64,000 nucleotides of DNA from Sphingomonas sp. URHD0057 (GCF_000620665.1 NZ_JIAU01000005.1:425501-489500); one strand, 5' to 3'; positions 33,540-43,375 are shown, counted from the stretch's first letter. Program-made: numbers and translations. Notes: generated by a model from the sequence alone, not told the origin.

Positions 33540-35662
33540 GCGGACATAGGATCGAACGGCAGCGAGCGCATCCGCTTACCCGAGCCGGCGTGGACCGCGT
33601 TCGCGACCGCGGGGGCGAGGACGGTTGTGCCGAGCCCGCTCAACCCACCCGGCGGGTCGCTGCTCGGGATCAGCTCGACGGTGATCTCAGGGACGTCGCC
33701 GAGCCGCGGCAATCCAATCGCGCCGAACGTCCGCGCGCGGGGCATTCCGGCGACCCATTCAGGCTCCGGCGCGGTCGCTTGCGCAAGCGCCCAGATCAGG
33801 CCGCTTTCGATTTGCTGCGCGGCAATGCTCGAATTGATGACGCGGCCGCAGTCGACCGCCGCAACCAGGCGATGCACCTTGACCTTCTGGTTGGCGATGC
33901 TCGCGGTCGCGACCAGGCCGATGTGCGAGCCGAAGGCTGACACGCCCGCGATGCCCATGGTGCTGCCGGGTCCGCCGCCGTCCCATTGCGCCAGCCGCGC
34001 CGCGCCCTGAAGACAGCGCGCGAGGCGTCCATTCTGCCCAAGCAACGCCATCCGGAAGGCAAGCGGCTCGATGCCGGCGGCGTGCGCCAGCTCATCGATG
34101 AAGCTTTCGGTGAAGAAGGCGAACTCGCGCTGCGGCGATCCCCGCATGTAGCCGGCTTCAAACGGCACCTCGGTCGCGACGGATTCGATCGAAACATTGG
34201 GGATTCCGTAGGGCGGCACGGAACCGTCGAGCCCGGTCCAGGCGGGTTTTCGCGGGGCATCGGCTCCGGACAGTGCGGCCATTGCTGGGCCGAAACCGTC
34301 GGCGCATGCGACGTGCGTTTTCCATGCGGCCGTGATGCCTCCGGTGCCGGGCAGGGCCGTCATGCGCGCGAGCGCGCCGCCGGATACATGGTCATGGTTC
34401 TGGCTGGCTGATTGCGACAGGCTGAGCTGGACTGGAGCGTTGGTCGCGCGGGCAAGAGCAACCGCGATCGGGATTGCGTCCGCTTCCAGGGCCCGCCCCG
34501 CCGGCTCTCCCACCGGCATCGGGTAGAGGTTCACACGCGCGCCGCCGCCGGCTCTGTCAGCGCTCGCCCGCGCCGCGTCCGGCGCCTGCGTCGGTACCCA
34601 CACGTCCAGCTCGCCGCCCCGGAATCGCGCCGTTGCGGTGAGCGGCTCCAACCCCAAGTGCTGCGACGGCGCGACATAGTAAGTCGCGGCAAGCGGCCGC
34701 GATCCGCGAGTTACGCCGTCATAATCGCCACGGCTGAACCATTGTTGCGCGCTGCCGGTGGCGATTGCTTCGTCAAAGATTGCCTTGGGATGGACTGCCG
34801 ATCGCGCGCCGGAGAAAACCGGGTTCGCGGTTTTCAGGGCGCTCTCCGCGGTCCACCAATTGTCCGCGACAACCGCGACCCAGCCATCACGTGCCGCGAT
34901 ATGCCGAACGCCGGGGACCGAGGTAATTGCGTCACGGGCATATCTGCGCAGCTTGCCTCCGGGCGGCGCTCGGCGCGCCGAGGCGAACAGCATCCCGGGC
35001 AGGCGGACGTCGCCGGCGAAGCGGAGCTTTCCACTCGCTTTGCCGGGGCCGTCCAGGCGCTGCAGCGGCTGGCCGATGAGCCGGCGCTTCGCGGCCGGGC
35101 GCAGCGCCGGATTGCGCGGGGGGCTGCGGTCGGCGGCTTCCTCGGCAAGCTCGCCGAAGGTAAAGGTCCGAACCCCGTTGATGACCAGCCCGTCGGCGGT
35201 GTCGCAGTCGCCCGGATCGACATTCCAGCGGTCAGTCGCCGCTCCAATCAGCATCTCGCGCGCGGTCGCCGCGGCCTCGCGCAGCGGCTGTTCGAATGCC
35301 CGCACCGACGTCGATGCCGCGGTCACGCGCATGCCCTTCGGCCAGCCTTCCTCGGCGGCGAGCGGATTGGCGTAGGCCTCGGTCAGCGGCGCCGGTTCGA
35401 CCGCGACCGTCTCCCACGCCGCGCCCAACTCATCGGCGACGATTTGCGGCAGTGCGCTCCAAATTCCCTGGCCGGTTTCGGTCTGGGGGACGGCGACCGT
35501 GACCCGCCCATCGCTCGCGATCTTGATGTAGTTGTTGAGCGCCTGCTCGCCCGGGTGCAGCACGAGGTCGCTGCGCGCGTGGCGCGGCCATAAAGCGAAC
35601 GCGACGATCAGGCCGACGCCCGCGCCGCCGCCGACCAGCATCGTCCGCCGGTCGAGCTTCAA
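33536..35662 (-). CDS. Molybdopterin-binding aldehyde oxidase/isoquinoline 1-oxidoreductase beta-like subunit
   Basis: 708 aa of the xanthine-dehydrogenase-like large-subunit family, IorB subtype. An N-terminal twin-arginine-like leader (RRTMLVGGGAGVGLIVAF) suggests export or a membrane anchor. Typical stretches are QTETGQGIWSALPQIVADEL, RRLIGQPLQRLDGPGKASG, FEAGYMRGSPQREFAFFTES, and the C-terminal AAVDCGRVINSSIAAQQIES. IorB enzymes need a small 2Fe-2S subunit, which is not encoded nearby. Start and stop overlap both neighbours by 4 bp. Confidence 0.85.
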   Translation of the reverse strand: MKLDRRTMLVGGGAGVGLIVAFALWPRHARSDLVLHPGEQALNNYIKIASDGRVTVAVPQTETGQGIWSALPQIVADELGAAWETVAVEPAPLTEAYANPLAAEEGWPKGMRVTAASTSVRAFEQPLREAAATAREMLIGAATDRWNVDPGDCDTADGLVINGVRTFTFGELAEEAADRSPPRNPALRPAAKRRLIGQPLQRLDGPGKASGKLRFAGDVRLPGMLFASARRAPPGGKLRRYARDAITSVPGVRHIAARDGWVAVVADNWWTAESALKTANPVFSGARSAVHPKAIFDEAIATGSAQQWFSRGDYDGVTRGSRPLAATYYVAPSQHLGLEPLTATARFRGGELDVWVPTQAPDAARASADRAGGGARVNLYPMPVGEPAGRALEADAIPIAVALARATNAPVQLSLSQSASQNHDHVSGGALARMTALPGTGGITAAWKTHVACADGFGPAMAALSGADAPRKPAWTGLDGSVPPYGIPNVSIESVATEVPFEAGYMRGSPQREFAFFTESFIDELAHAAGIEPLAFRMALLGQNGRLARCLQGAARLAQWDGGGPGSTMGIAGVSAFGSHIGLVATASIANQKVKVHRLVAAVDCGRVINSSIAAQQIESGLIWALAQATAPEPEWVAGMPRARTFGAIGLPRLGDVPEITVELIPSSDPPGGLSGLGTTVLAPAVANAVHAGSGKRMRSLPFDPMSA

Positions 35663-37317
35663 CGCGCGTACTGCGCTTTCAGCGATTGCCGGTCGATCTT
35701 CCCGGTGCCGAGGCGCGGGAGGGGATCGGCCGAAAAGATCAGGCGCGAGGGCACCTTGAACTTGGCAAGGCGCACTTCGAGGAAGTGCTGCAGCTCGTCC
35801 TCGGTCAGGCCCTCGCGGGAGTGGATGACCGCGATCGGCACTTCGCCCAGCCGCTCATCGGGGGCGCCGAACACGCTTGCCTCCCCGACCTTCGGGCAGG
35901 CATAACAGACCGCTTCGACCTCAGCCGCGGAAATGTTCTCGCCGCCCCTTATGATGATGTCCTTCTTGCGGTCGACGATGAAAAGGTAGCCGTCGCCGTC
36001 GAGGTAACCGATATCGCCGGTGCGGACGTAGCCGTCGTCGGTGATGAGGTCCGTGGTCGCGTCTGGGGCGTCCCAATATTCCTTGATCGTCGCCGCGGTG
36101 CGGATGCCGACCTCACCGATCTCGCCGGACGGGAGATGACGATCGTCCTGGCCTAGGATCGCCAGCTCGACGAACGGCCGCGCCGCGCGGCCCGTCGAGC
36201 CCGGCTTGGCCGCGTAATTGCTCCAGAAGTTGATCGCTCCAACCGCGTTGCTCTCGGTCAGGCCGTAGCCGAGCGCCGGCTGGGCGCCGGGAAATTCCTC
36301 GCGGAGCCGATCGACGTGGCTCACCGGGCGCGGCGCGCCGCCGGCCGTGATGTCGCGCAAGGACGACAGATCGTATTTGCCGCGGTCGGGGTGGCTCATC
36401 AGCTCGAGGCTCATGGTCGGCACGCCGACGAAGTATGTGATGCACTCCTTTTCGATCAGCCGCAGCGCTTCGCCCGCATCCCATTTGGGCATCATCACCA
36501 TGCACCGGCCGATGACGAGGCTGTTGAGCATCACCGGAACCTCGCCGGTGACGTGGAATAGCGGCACGTTGACCAGGGTGCGCGGCGTCGGCGGCGGACG
36601 CCCTTCGCTCTCGAGAATGGCGCGGAGCACCATCAGCCCCGTGGCGTAGCAGTAGGTGCCCGTGGTGACCGCGCGATGCGTCGACAGCGCCGCCTTGCAA
36701 TTGCCGGTCGAACCCGAGGTGAACAGCAGGGTCGCGTCGTCGTCGGGTGAGATCTCGGGCAGCGGCTCTTGCGCGTCGCCCGCGCTCGTCAATTCGGCCA
36801 ACGCCTCGCCGAGCGGCTGATCGACCGGAACGCCGATCGTTTGAAACCTGTCGCAGCGTTCCGCGATGCGCCGCGCGCGGCGGTCATCGGCAATGATCAG
36901 CTTCGGCTCGGTGAGGGCAAGCGCATGCTCCATTTCGTGCGCTTCCCACCAGCCGTTGATCAACGTTGCAATTCCCCCGGCCTTCAGCGTCGCCATGTAG
37001 CTGACCACCCAGGCGGGGCAGTTGCGCATGGCGATGCCGACGTGATCGCCCTTGCCGATCCCGCGCGCGATCAGCCCGTGGGCAAGCTGCTCTGAAATCT
37101 GGTCGAGGTCGGCAAAGCTGAAGCGCTCGTCGCCGGCGACCAAAGCCTCGGCATCTCCATGAAGCGCGCAGAAGGCCTTGAACAAGCCGGGCAGCGTCGC
37201 CGGGAGATTGCCGACGATGGCTCGCCCCCGCTCGTCGCGTTCGATCGTAAGCCGGCCGCCGGGACCCGTCAGCTCGGCCAGCACTTCGTCATAGCGGCGG
37301 TCGAGCTCACTCGGCAT
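35659..37317 (-). CDS. AMP-forming acyl-CoA synthetase (class I adenylate-forming)
   Basis: 552 aa. Activates a carboxylic acid to its acyl-CoA through an acyl-AMP. The P-loop-like motif is TLLFTSGSTGNCKAALSTH, the hinge motif YVRTGDIGYLDGDGYLFIVD leads into RKKDIIIRGGENISAAEVE, and the C-terminal catalytic Lys is in LPRLGTGKIDRQ. Substrate is not deducible; medium- or long-chain fatty acids are likely. It is first in the run acyl-CoA synthetase, IorB-like, hemH, phbB, RHH. Confidence 0.88.
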   Translation of the reverse strand: MPSELDRRYDEVLAELTGPGGRLTIERDERGRAIVGNLPATLPGLFKAFCALHGDAEALVAGDERFSFADLDQISEQLAHGLIARGIGKGDHVGIAMRNCPAWVVSYMATLKAGGIATLINGWWEAHEMEHALALTEPKLIIADDRRARRIAERCDRFQTIGVPVDQPLGEALAELTSAGDAQEPLPEISPDDDATLLFTSGSTGNCKAALSTHRAVTTGTYCYATGLMVLRAILESEGRPPPTPRTLVNVPLFHVTGEVPVMLNSLVIGRCMVMMPKWDAGEALRLIEKECITYFVGVPTMSLELMSHPDRGKYDLSSLRDITAGGAPRPVSHVDRLREEFPGAQPALGYGLTESNAVGAINFWSNYAAKPGSTGRAARPFVELAILGQDDRHLPSGEIGEVGIRTAATIKEYWDAPDATTDLITDDGYVRTGDIGYLDGDGYLFIVDRKKDIIIRGGENISAAEVEAVCYACPKVGEASVFGAPDERLGEVPIAVIHSREGLTEDELQHFLEVRLAKFKVPSRLIFSADPLPRLGTGKIDRQSLKAQYAR

Positions 37318-37376
37318 GGAACGCCCCGGTCTCCTTTGCCTTTATAGTCACCCGCCTTATGAGGCCGTGAACAGTG

Positions 37377-38267
37377 ATGGGGAAGCCCTTGCAAGCCGAC
37401 GATTATTCCCGCTTTACCGCCTTTCCCGACCTCGGGCTGTCGCCCGTCGCGCTGCACCTCGGGCCGTTCGATCTCAGGTGGTACAGCCTCGCTTATCTGG
37501 CCGGGATCATCATCGGCTATTGGTATTTGCTGAAGCTGATCGCCAAACCGGGATCGCCGATGGGACGGCGCCATGCCGACGATCTCGCCTTCTACGCCGC
37601 GGTTGGAATCTTCCTCGGCGGCCGCCTCGGCTATGTGCTGTTCTACAATCTCGGCGCCTATCTTCGCCATCCGATCGAAATCCTGAAGCTGTGGGACGGC
37701 GGGATGTCGTTCCACGGCGGCGTCGTCGGCACGTCGCTCGGCATCATCTATTTTGCCCGCAAAGAGAAATTGTCATGGCTGCGGGTCCACGACTATGTCG
37801 CCTGCTGCGTGCCGTTCGGCCTGTTCTTCGGCCGCCTGGCCAACTTCGTGAACCAGGAATTGTGGGGCGCGCAGACCAACGTCCCGTGGGCGATCCGCTT
37901 CATGGAAATGACGCCGTTCGGCCCTGCGCTCGGTCCGCCGCGGCACCCGAGCCAGCTTTATGAAGCCGTGCTGGAAGGGATCGTCCTGTTCGCCATCCTC
38001 GCCTGGATGTTCTGGCGCACCCAGGCGCGCTACGAACCCGGCAAGCTCGTCGGGGCGTTCCTGTTCTTCTATGGCTGCTTCCGCTTCGGGCTCGAGTTCA
38101 TCCGGGAGCCCGACCAGCAGTTGACCGCCTTCGCCCAGGCGACCCACCTCCACATGGGCCAGTGGCTGTCCCTGCCGATGATCCTCGGCGGCCTGTGGCT
38201 GATGTGGACGGCGAAGAAGCGGCGGGTCCGGGTCGAGCCGACGGTCGGATCCGCCAGCGTTGCTTGA
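37377..38267 (+). CDS. lgt: Prolipoprotein diacylglyceryl transferase
   Basis: 296 aa, seven-helix inner-membrane enzyme that adds diacylglycerol to the lipobox cysteine. Conserved stretches are [14 protein letters not shown], the Lgt signature [17 protein letters not shown], and [14 protein letters not shown], followed by [14 protein letters not shown] 37377 is used; a GTG three bases upstream is equivalent. Divergent from the acyl-CoA synthetase gene across about 60 bases. It begins the run lgt, MidA-like, GNAT, pgeF. Confidence 0.95.
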   Translation: MGKPLQADDYSRFTAFPDLGLSPVALHLGPFDLRWYSLAYLAGIIIGYWYLLKLIAKPGSPMGRRHADDLAFYAAVGIFLGGRLGYVLFYNLGAYLRHPIEILKLWDGGMSFHGGVVGTSLGIIYFARKEKLSWLRVHDYVACCVPFGLFFGRLANFVNQELWGAQTNVPWAIRFMEMTPFGPALGPPRHPSQLYEAVLEGIVLFAILAWMFWRTQARYEPGKLVGAFLFFYGCFRFGLEFIREPDQQLTAFAQATHLHMGQWLSLPMILGGLWLMWTAKKRRVRVEPTVGSASVA

Positions 38268-38297
38268 TTGGCTCCTCCCGCAGGCGGGAGGTGGCGC

Positions 38298-39275
38298 GTG
38301 ACTCCGCTCGAACGCGCGCTGCACGCCCGTATCCGCGCCGACGGCCCGATCACGCTCGATGCCTATATGGCGGCCTGCAACGCTTATTATTACGCGACTC
38401 GCGACCCGCTTGGAGCGACGGGCGATTTCACCACCGCGCCCGAAATCAGCCAGATGTTCGGCGAGCTGGTCGGCGCGGCGCTGGCCGATTGCTGGAAGCG
38501 GGCAGGCGAGCCCGACGATGCCATCTACGTCGAGCTCGGCCCCGGGCGCGGCACCCTTGCCGCCGACGCTTTGCGTGTTCTCCAGCACAGTGGCTTCGCC
38601 GGGGACGTTCACCTGATCGAGACCAGCCCAATCCTACGCGACGCGCAGCGCGAAATAGTAGGAGACGTTGCCTGGCACGAGACGATCAACGCCTTACCGC
38701 CCACCCCGGCGTTGATCGTCGCCAATGAATTCCTCGACGCTTTGCCGATCCGCCAGCATGTCGGCGGCACCGAGCGACGCGTCGGGATCGTCGGCGGGCA
38801 TCTCGCCTTCGACCGCGACGGCGAGATCGTCGAGACCTCGCCCGCTCGGGACGAAGCGGTAGAGGCGCTGGCGGCGCATGTCATCGGGCATGGCGGCGCC
38901 GCGCTTCTGATCGATTACGGCCACGCGACCAGCGCGCCCGGCGACACGCTGCAGGCAATGCGCGAGCACCGGCACGCGCCGGTGCTCGAGTCTCCGGGCG
39001 AGCAGGATTTGACGGCCCATGTCGATTTTCAGGCGGTCGCGCGCGCGGCGGAAGACGCAGGCGCTTCGGTAACCGAGCTGACCAGCCAGGGCCGATGGTT
39101 GCGCGCGCTCGGTATCGAGGCGCGCGCGGGGGCGCTGTCGCAGGCCAACCCGAAGCGAGCCGAGGATGTCGATGCCGCCTTGCACCGGCTGACCGCCGCC
39201 GATGAAATGGGAGATTTGTTCAAGGTAATCGCCATCCACTCGCCGGCCTGGCCGTGGCCGATGGGCTTCGCATGA
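38298..39275 (+). CDS. SAM-dependent methyltransferase, MidA/NDUFAF7 family
   Basis: 325 aa from GTG 38298 (GGGAGGTGGCGC upstream). Family hallmarks: DFTTAPEISQMFGELVGAAL, AdoMet loop VELGPGRGTLAADAL, and IVANEFLDALPIRQHV. Homologues methylate an arginine of a complex I subunit during NADH dehydrogenase assembly. The start overlooks an upstream extension without a ribosome site. The stop overlaps the GNAT gene start by 4 bp. Confidence 0.88.
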   Translation: MTPLERALHARIRADGPITLDAYMAACNAYYYATRDPLGATGDFTTAPEISQMFGELVGAALADCWKRAGEPDDAIYVELGPGRGTLAADALRVLQHSGFAGDVHLIETSPILRDAQREIVGDVAWHETINALPPTPALIVANEFLDALPIRQHVGGTERRVGIVGGHLAFDRDGEIVETSPARDEAVEALAAHVIGHGGAALLIDYGHATSAPGDTLQAMREHRHAPVLESPGEQDLTAHVDFQAVARAAEDAGASVTELTSQGRWLRALGIEARAGALSQANPKRAEDVDAALHRLTAADEMGDLFKVIAIHSPAWPWPMGFA

Positions 39276-39781
39276 CGATCGGCTTCCGCGACGCGACGAC
39301 GGCGGATGCGCCCGCGCTCGACCGGCTGTTCAAGGACGTATTCTGCGACACCTTCGCGCATCTGTATCGCGTCGAAGACCTGTCCGCCTTCCTCGCCCAA
39401 TTCACGCCGCGGGCCTGGCGCGCCGAGCTGTCCGACCCGGGCTATGCGTTCCACCTCGCCGAAGCGGATAGCGAGGCGGTCGGCTATGCCAAGCTCGGCC
39501 CGCTCAAGCTCCCGGTCGACGAAGCCCGGTCCGCGATTCTCCTGTCGCAGCTCTATGTCCGCCAGGACCATCACGGCGCCGGCATCGCGCAGCATTTGAT
39601 GGATTGGGCGTTCGCGGAGGCGAAACGGCGCGGGAAGGAGCAGCTTTACCTGACCGTGTTCACCGAAAATCATCGCGCGCGCCGCTTCTATCAACGCCTG
39701 GGGTTCGAGGACGTCGGGCCCTATGCATTCATGGTCGGAAGCCAGGCCGACGAGGACATCATCATGCGGAAAGCGGTGTGA
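39272..39781 (+). CDS. GNAT-family N-acetyltransferase
   Basis: 169 aa starting in the ATGA overlap with the methyltransferase gene. The acetyl-CoA binding motif A reads LYVRQDHHGAGIAQHLMDW (R/Q-x-x-G-x-A variant), followed by LTVFTENHRARRFYQRLGFE, the classic GNAT C-terminal pattern. Acceptor unknown. Coupled by overlap to both neighbours. Confidence 0.85.
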   Translation: MTIGFRDATTADAPALDRLFKDVFCDTFAHLYRVEDLSAFLAQFTPRAWRAELSDPGYAFHLAEADSEAVGYAKLGPLKLPVDEARSAILLSQLYVRQDHHGAGIAQHLMDWAFAEAKRRGKEQLYLTVFTENHRARRFYQRLGFEDVGPYAFMVGSQADEDIIMRKAV

Positions 39782-40554
39782 GCGCGGTCGAGGTCATCCG
39801 CGCGTCCGTACTGGGGGCGGTTCCGCACGGCTTCCTCGGCCGCAGGGGCGGCGTCTCGACCGGCGACCTTGCCGGCCTCAACGTCGGCTACGGCAGCAAC
39901 GACGATCGCGCGGCGATCGATGAGAACCGGCGCCGCGCGATTGCCGCGATCCTCCCCGGCGCCGAGCTTGCGACTGTCCATCAGGTGCACTCGGCGGATG
40001 TGGTCTACGTCGACGGGCCATGGCTGCAGGACCAACGCCCTCGCGCTGACGCCATGGTCACCGATCTGCCCGGGCTGCTCCTCGGCATCCTCACTGCCGA
40101 TTGCGCGCCGGTGCTGTTCGCCGATGTTGAAGCGGGGGTGATCGGCGCCGCGCATGCCGGCTGGCGCGGCGCATTGGCCGGAGTCACCGACGCCGCCATA
40201 GCGGCCATGGAGCAGCGCGGCGCTCGCCGCGATCGCATCGTCGCTGCGGTCGGCCCGTGCATCGCCCAGCCGAGCTATGAGGTCGACGAAGCTTTCCGGG
40301 AACGCTTCCTCGACGCCGATCCCGCCAATTTCCGCTTCTTCGTCCCCGGCCCGGCCGGCAAGCCGCATTTCGACTTGCCCGGCTACCTCGCGATTCGTCT
40401 CGATCCCGCCGGGATCGCGCGCGTCGACGTCCTCGGCCTCGACACCTATGCCGATCCCGATCGTTTCTACAGCTACCGCCGCGCGACCCATCGCGGGGAG
40501 CCCGACTATGGACGACAAGTCAGCCTTATCGCTCTGCCCGCCAAATCCGCTTGA
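39778..40554 (+). CDS. pgeF: Peptidoglycan editing factor (polyphenol oxidase, YfiH/DUF152 family)
   Basis: 258 aa from GTG 39778 overlapping the GNAT stop. Signature segments: PHGFLGRRGGVSTGDLAGLN, VHQVHSADVVYVD, TADCAPVLF, and AAHAGWRGALAGV with the zinc/copper-binding His/Cys set, then AVGPCIAQPSYEVDEAF. PgeF hydrolyses L-Ser wrongly inserted in the peptidoglycan stem and also has multicopper-like purine-nucleoside activity in some members. Confidence 0.9.
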   Translation: MSAVEVIRASVLGAVPHGFLGRRGGVSTGDLAGLNVGYGSNDDRAAIDENRRRAIAAILPGAELATVHQVHSADVVYVDGPWLQDQRPRADAMVTDLPGLLLGILTADCAPVLFADVEAGVIGAAHAGWRGALAGVTDAAIAAMEQRGARRDRIVAAVGPCIAQPSYEVDEAFRERFLDADPANFRFFVPGPAGKPHFDLPGYLAIRLDPAGIARVDVLGLDTYADPDRFYSYRRATHRGEPDYGRQVSLIALPAKSA

Positions 40555-40603
40555 GCGGCTTCCGCGACCGGCCTAGCCCCGGCGCGACTTCAGGAGACCA
40601 AAC

Positions 40604-41914
40604 TTGCCTACCGAAGACGAAGCCAGCGCCGCATCCTCGCAGCACCGCAAGCCACGTCCATCCCCCACCAACGTCGGCAACCATAAGCTCAAGCCCCAGA
40701 CGCTGATGCTCGGCTACGGCTTCGATCCGGAGCTCAGCGAAGGCTCGCTGAAGCCCCCGATCTTCCTCACCTCGACCTTTGCGTTCGAGACGGCCGCCGC
40801 CGGAAAGCGATTCTTCGAGGGCGTGACGGGCAGGCGTCCGGGCGGCGCCGAGGGCCTGATTTATTCGCGCTTCAACGGTCCCAACCAGGAAATCCTCGAA
40901 GACCGGCTCGCCGTGTGGGAAGACGCCGACGACGCGCTCGCTTTCTCCAGCGGGATGTCGGCGATTGCGACTCTGCTGCTGACCTTTGTCCAGCCGGGCG
41001 ATGTCGTCGTCCATTCGGGGCCGCTCTACGCTGCGACCGAGACGTTGATCGCCAAGATTCTCGGCCGCTTCGGAGTCTCCTGGCTCGACTTCCCGTCAGG
41101 CGCGACACGCGAGGAAATCGACGACGTGATCGTCCGCGCCAAGGCCAAGGGCCGCGTCTCGCTGATCTATCTCGAAAGCCCGGCCAACCCGACCAACCAG
41201 CTGGTCGATGTCGAGGCCGTCGCCGCCGCACGTGACGCGGCCTTCGGCGCCAATGAGCGCCCGCCGATCGCGATCGACAATACGTTTCTCGGGCCGCTGT
41301 GGGCCAAGCCGCTTGCGGATGGCGCCGACCTCAGCGTCTACAGCCTCACCAAATATATCGGCGGGCACAGCGATCTCGTCGCGGGCGGCCTCGTCGGCGA
41401 CAAGAACCTGATCAACCAGGTCCGCATGATCCGCAACACGATCGGCACGATCTGCGACCCCAACACCGCCTGGATGCTTCTGCGCAGCCTCGAAACGCTC
41501 GAGCTTCGCATGGAGCGGGCCGGGGAGAATGCGCGCAAGGTCTGCGAATTCCTCCGCGATCACCCAAAGGTCGAGAAGATCGGCTATCTCGGCTTCCTCG
41601 AGGAAGGCACGCGCCAGGCCGACATCTACCGCCGCCACTGCACCGGCCCAGGATCGACCTTCTCGCTCTATCTGAAAGGCGGGGAGAAGGAGGCATTCGC
41701 CTTCCTCGACGCCCTTCAGATCGCCAATCTCGCGGTCAGCCTCGGCGGCACCGAAACCCTCGCCAGCGCGCCCGCGGCGATGACCCATTTATCAGTGCCC
41801 GAAGAGCGCAAGAAGGCGCTCGACATCACCCCCAACCTGGTACGCATTTCGATCGGCGTGGAAGACGCCGACGACCTCATCGCCGACTTCGCCAACGCGC
41901 TGAACGCGGTGTGA
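40604..41914 (+). CDS. Cystathionine gamma-synthase/methionine gamma-lyase family PLP enzyme
   Basis: 436 aa from TTG 40604 (CAGGAGACCAAAC upstream). Trans-sulfuration family with SGMSAIATLLLTFVQPGD and SLIYLESPANPTNQLVD, and the PLP lysine in SVYSLTKYIGGHSDLVAGG. The C-terminal SLGGTETLASAPAAMTH is typical. The N-terminus is unusually polar and the central region long, as in the O-acetylhomoserine/methionine gamma-lyase-like subgroup of alphaproteobacteria. Exact reaction uncertain. Confidence 0.85.
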   Translation: MPTEDEASAASSQHRKPRPSPTNVGNHKLKPQTLMLGYGFDPELSEGSLKPPIFLTSTFAFETAAAGKRFFEGVTGRRPGGAEGLIYSRFNGPNQEILEDRLAVWEDADDALAFSSGMSAIATLLLTFVQPGDVVVHSGPLYAATETLIAKILGRFGVSWLDFPSGATREEIDDVIVRAKAKGRVSLIYLESPANPTNQLVDVEAVAAARDAAFGANERPPIAIDNTFLGPLWAKPLADGADLSVYSLTKYIGGHSDLVAGGLVGDKNLINQVRMIRNTIGTICDPNTAWMLLRSLETLELRMERAGENARKVCEFLRDHPKVEKIGYLGFLEEGTRQADIYRRHCTGPGSTFSLYLKGGEKEAFAFLDALQIANLAVSLGGTETLASAPAAMTHLSVPEERKKALDITPNLVRISIGVEDADDLIADFANALNAV

Positions 41915-41918
41915 AATC

Positions 41919-41938
41919 CCTCTCCGGAAACGGGGAGG
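41919..41938. terminator. Hairpin between convergent genes
   Basis: CCTCTCCG-GAAA-CGGGGAGG, an 8-bp stem with one T-G pair and a GNRA-type loop, lies between the PLP enzyme and HAD stops. There is no T-tract, so it is a weak or bidirectional terminator at best. Confidence 0.4.
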
Positions 41939-41939
41939 A

Positions 41940-42611
41940 CTAGCCCCAATCTTCGATCGACCAGCCGCGCTCAACCGCCAGGCGTCGCAACTTGCCGTGC
42001 GGATTCACGGCAACCGGCTCGTCGGCCCATTCGAACGCCGGCTGGTCGGAGACATGGTCGGAGTAGAAGCGGACGTGGCCGCGCGCGTCCCTCAGGCCTG
42101 ACGCCTCGACCCAGTCGGCGATCATCCTGAGCTTGGCCGGGCCGTAGCAATTCTCTCCCGCGATCTTGGCGTGCACGCGCTCGTCGAGGCCGATGATCGA
42201 GCCGGTGCCGATCACATCGTCGAAGCCCAGACGCTCGGCGACCGCATCAGCGTAGAGCCGGTACGAGGCGGTCGCCAGCACTAGTCGGCGCCCCTCCGCC
42301 TTGTCGCGCGCTATCGCCCGCCTCGCGCCGGGACGAACATTGGACGCGACCTGGACGTCGGCGAAGCTTTGGACCAGCGGCTGCAGATCGCGCGGATGGA
42401 TCTTGGCGCCGAGCAGTAGCCGGTGGTTGATCTCCTTCAGCCTGGCGCGGTCGATCAGCCGCGCGACGTAAGCGAGCATCGATAGGGCGACGAGCGGGAG
42501 AAACAGCAACCGCCACGGCGCCCGCCGCACCACGCAATGCAGCAGGAATGGGGTGTAGGTCGCGCGCCGCGTGACCGTCCGGTCCATGTCGTAGATCGCC
42601 AGGTCGGTCAT
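41940..42611 (-). CDS. HAD-superfamily IB phosphatase
   Basis: 223 aa. Motif I is IYDMDRTVTR (D-x-D-x-T), motif II lies in LVLATASYRLY, and a motif III/IV acidic stretch is VRFYSDHVSDQPAFEWA. A hydrophobic segment near 30-50 suggests membrane association. The start overlaps the nucleotidyltransferase stop by 4 bp. As third gene of a CDP-alcohol transferase operon it may dephosphorylate the phospho-headgroup intermediate. Confidence 0.82.
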   Translation of the reverse strand: MTDLAIYDMDRTVTRRATYTPFLLHCVVRRAPWRLLFLPLVALSMLAYVARLIDRARLKEINHRLLLGAKIHPRDLQPLVQSFADVQVASNVRPGARRAIARDKAEGRRLVLATASYRLYADAVAERLGFDDVIGTGSIIGLDERVHAKIAGENCYGPAKLRMIADWVEASGLRDARGHVRFYSDHVSDQPAFEWADEPVAVNPHGKLRRLAVERGWSIEDWG

Positions 42612-43375
42612 GCGCGGCCGGCGATGATGTCCTCGACCAGCGCATGGTCGAGCGGCTTGTCGACATCGATCGCGGCGATGGGGTTGCTCATCTCGACGAT
42701 GCGGATGGCGATGCCGAGCTTGCGGCCGATCACCGCCGCGCTCTCGTGGATCGTGCGCAGCTTCAGCACCGCCCCGAGCAGCAGCGCCGGCCCGAGCGCC
42801 GCGAGCAGGCGCCAGCCCTTCTTGCGGTCCTGCTCGACCTCACCCCAGCGGCCGACCGCGGGCAGCACCTTGTCCGAACCGAACGCGAACAAATTGGCGC
42901 CGCTGTAACGCCCGCCCTTGAAGCCGATCCATGTCCGCTTGGTCTGCGGAAAGCGCGCCAGCAGCGGCTTGCTCTCGACGACTGCGATGGCGAGGTCGGC
43001 GCCGTCCGCCCGCCGCGTGAACTCGGCGACCATCGCGGGGTCGAGCAGTGCATGGTCGGCGGTCACGACGAGCACCGGGAACTCGGCGGCGCGGTCCGCC
43101 AGTTGCTCGGCAACCGTCTGGGCGATGGTGCCGCCGGACCTGCGTATGCTGACGCGCTCGTCGCCGGGCAGGACTGATCGAAGATCTTCCGGATTCTGGG
43201 TCAGCACAATGATGTTGCCGACCTCGGGGCTGGCCAGCAGAGCGCGCAGCGGGCGCAGCACCATCGGCTCGCCGGCAACCGGGATCAGCGCCTTGTGGCC
43301 GAGCATCATCGACTGCGCGAGCGGGTCTCCCTTGGGGCGCGAACCGGCGAGCAGGAAGGCCGTCCAGCGGCTCAC
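42608..43375 (-). CDS. NTP transferase (MobA/IspD-like sugar or polyol phosphate nucleotidyltransferase)
   Basis: 255 aa from GTG 43375, which overlaps the upstream stop (GTGA). Nucleotide-binding opening TAFLLAGSRPKGDPLAQ, lysine in HKALIPVAGEPM, and the metal-binding acidic pair in VLVVTADHALLDP, followed by GANLFAFGS. It probably activates a polyol or alcohol phosphate as a CDP derivative for the transferase encoded just upstream. The longer frame reaching 44407 is only the antisense-phase continuation across the neighbouring gene. Confidence 0.8.
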   Translation of the reverse strand: MSRWTAFLLAGSRPKGDPLAQSMMLGHKALIPVAGEPMVLRPLRALLASPEVGNIIVLTQNPEDLRSVLPGDERVSIRRSGGTIAQTVAEQLADRAAEFPVLVVTADHALLDPAMVAEFTRRADGADLAIAVVESKPLLARFPQTKRTWIGFKGGRYSGANLFAFGSDKVLPAVGRWGEVEQDRKKGWRLLAALGPALLLGAVLKLRTIHESAAVIGRKLGIAIRIVEMSNPIAAIDVDKPLDHALVEDIIAGRA

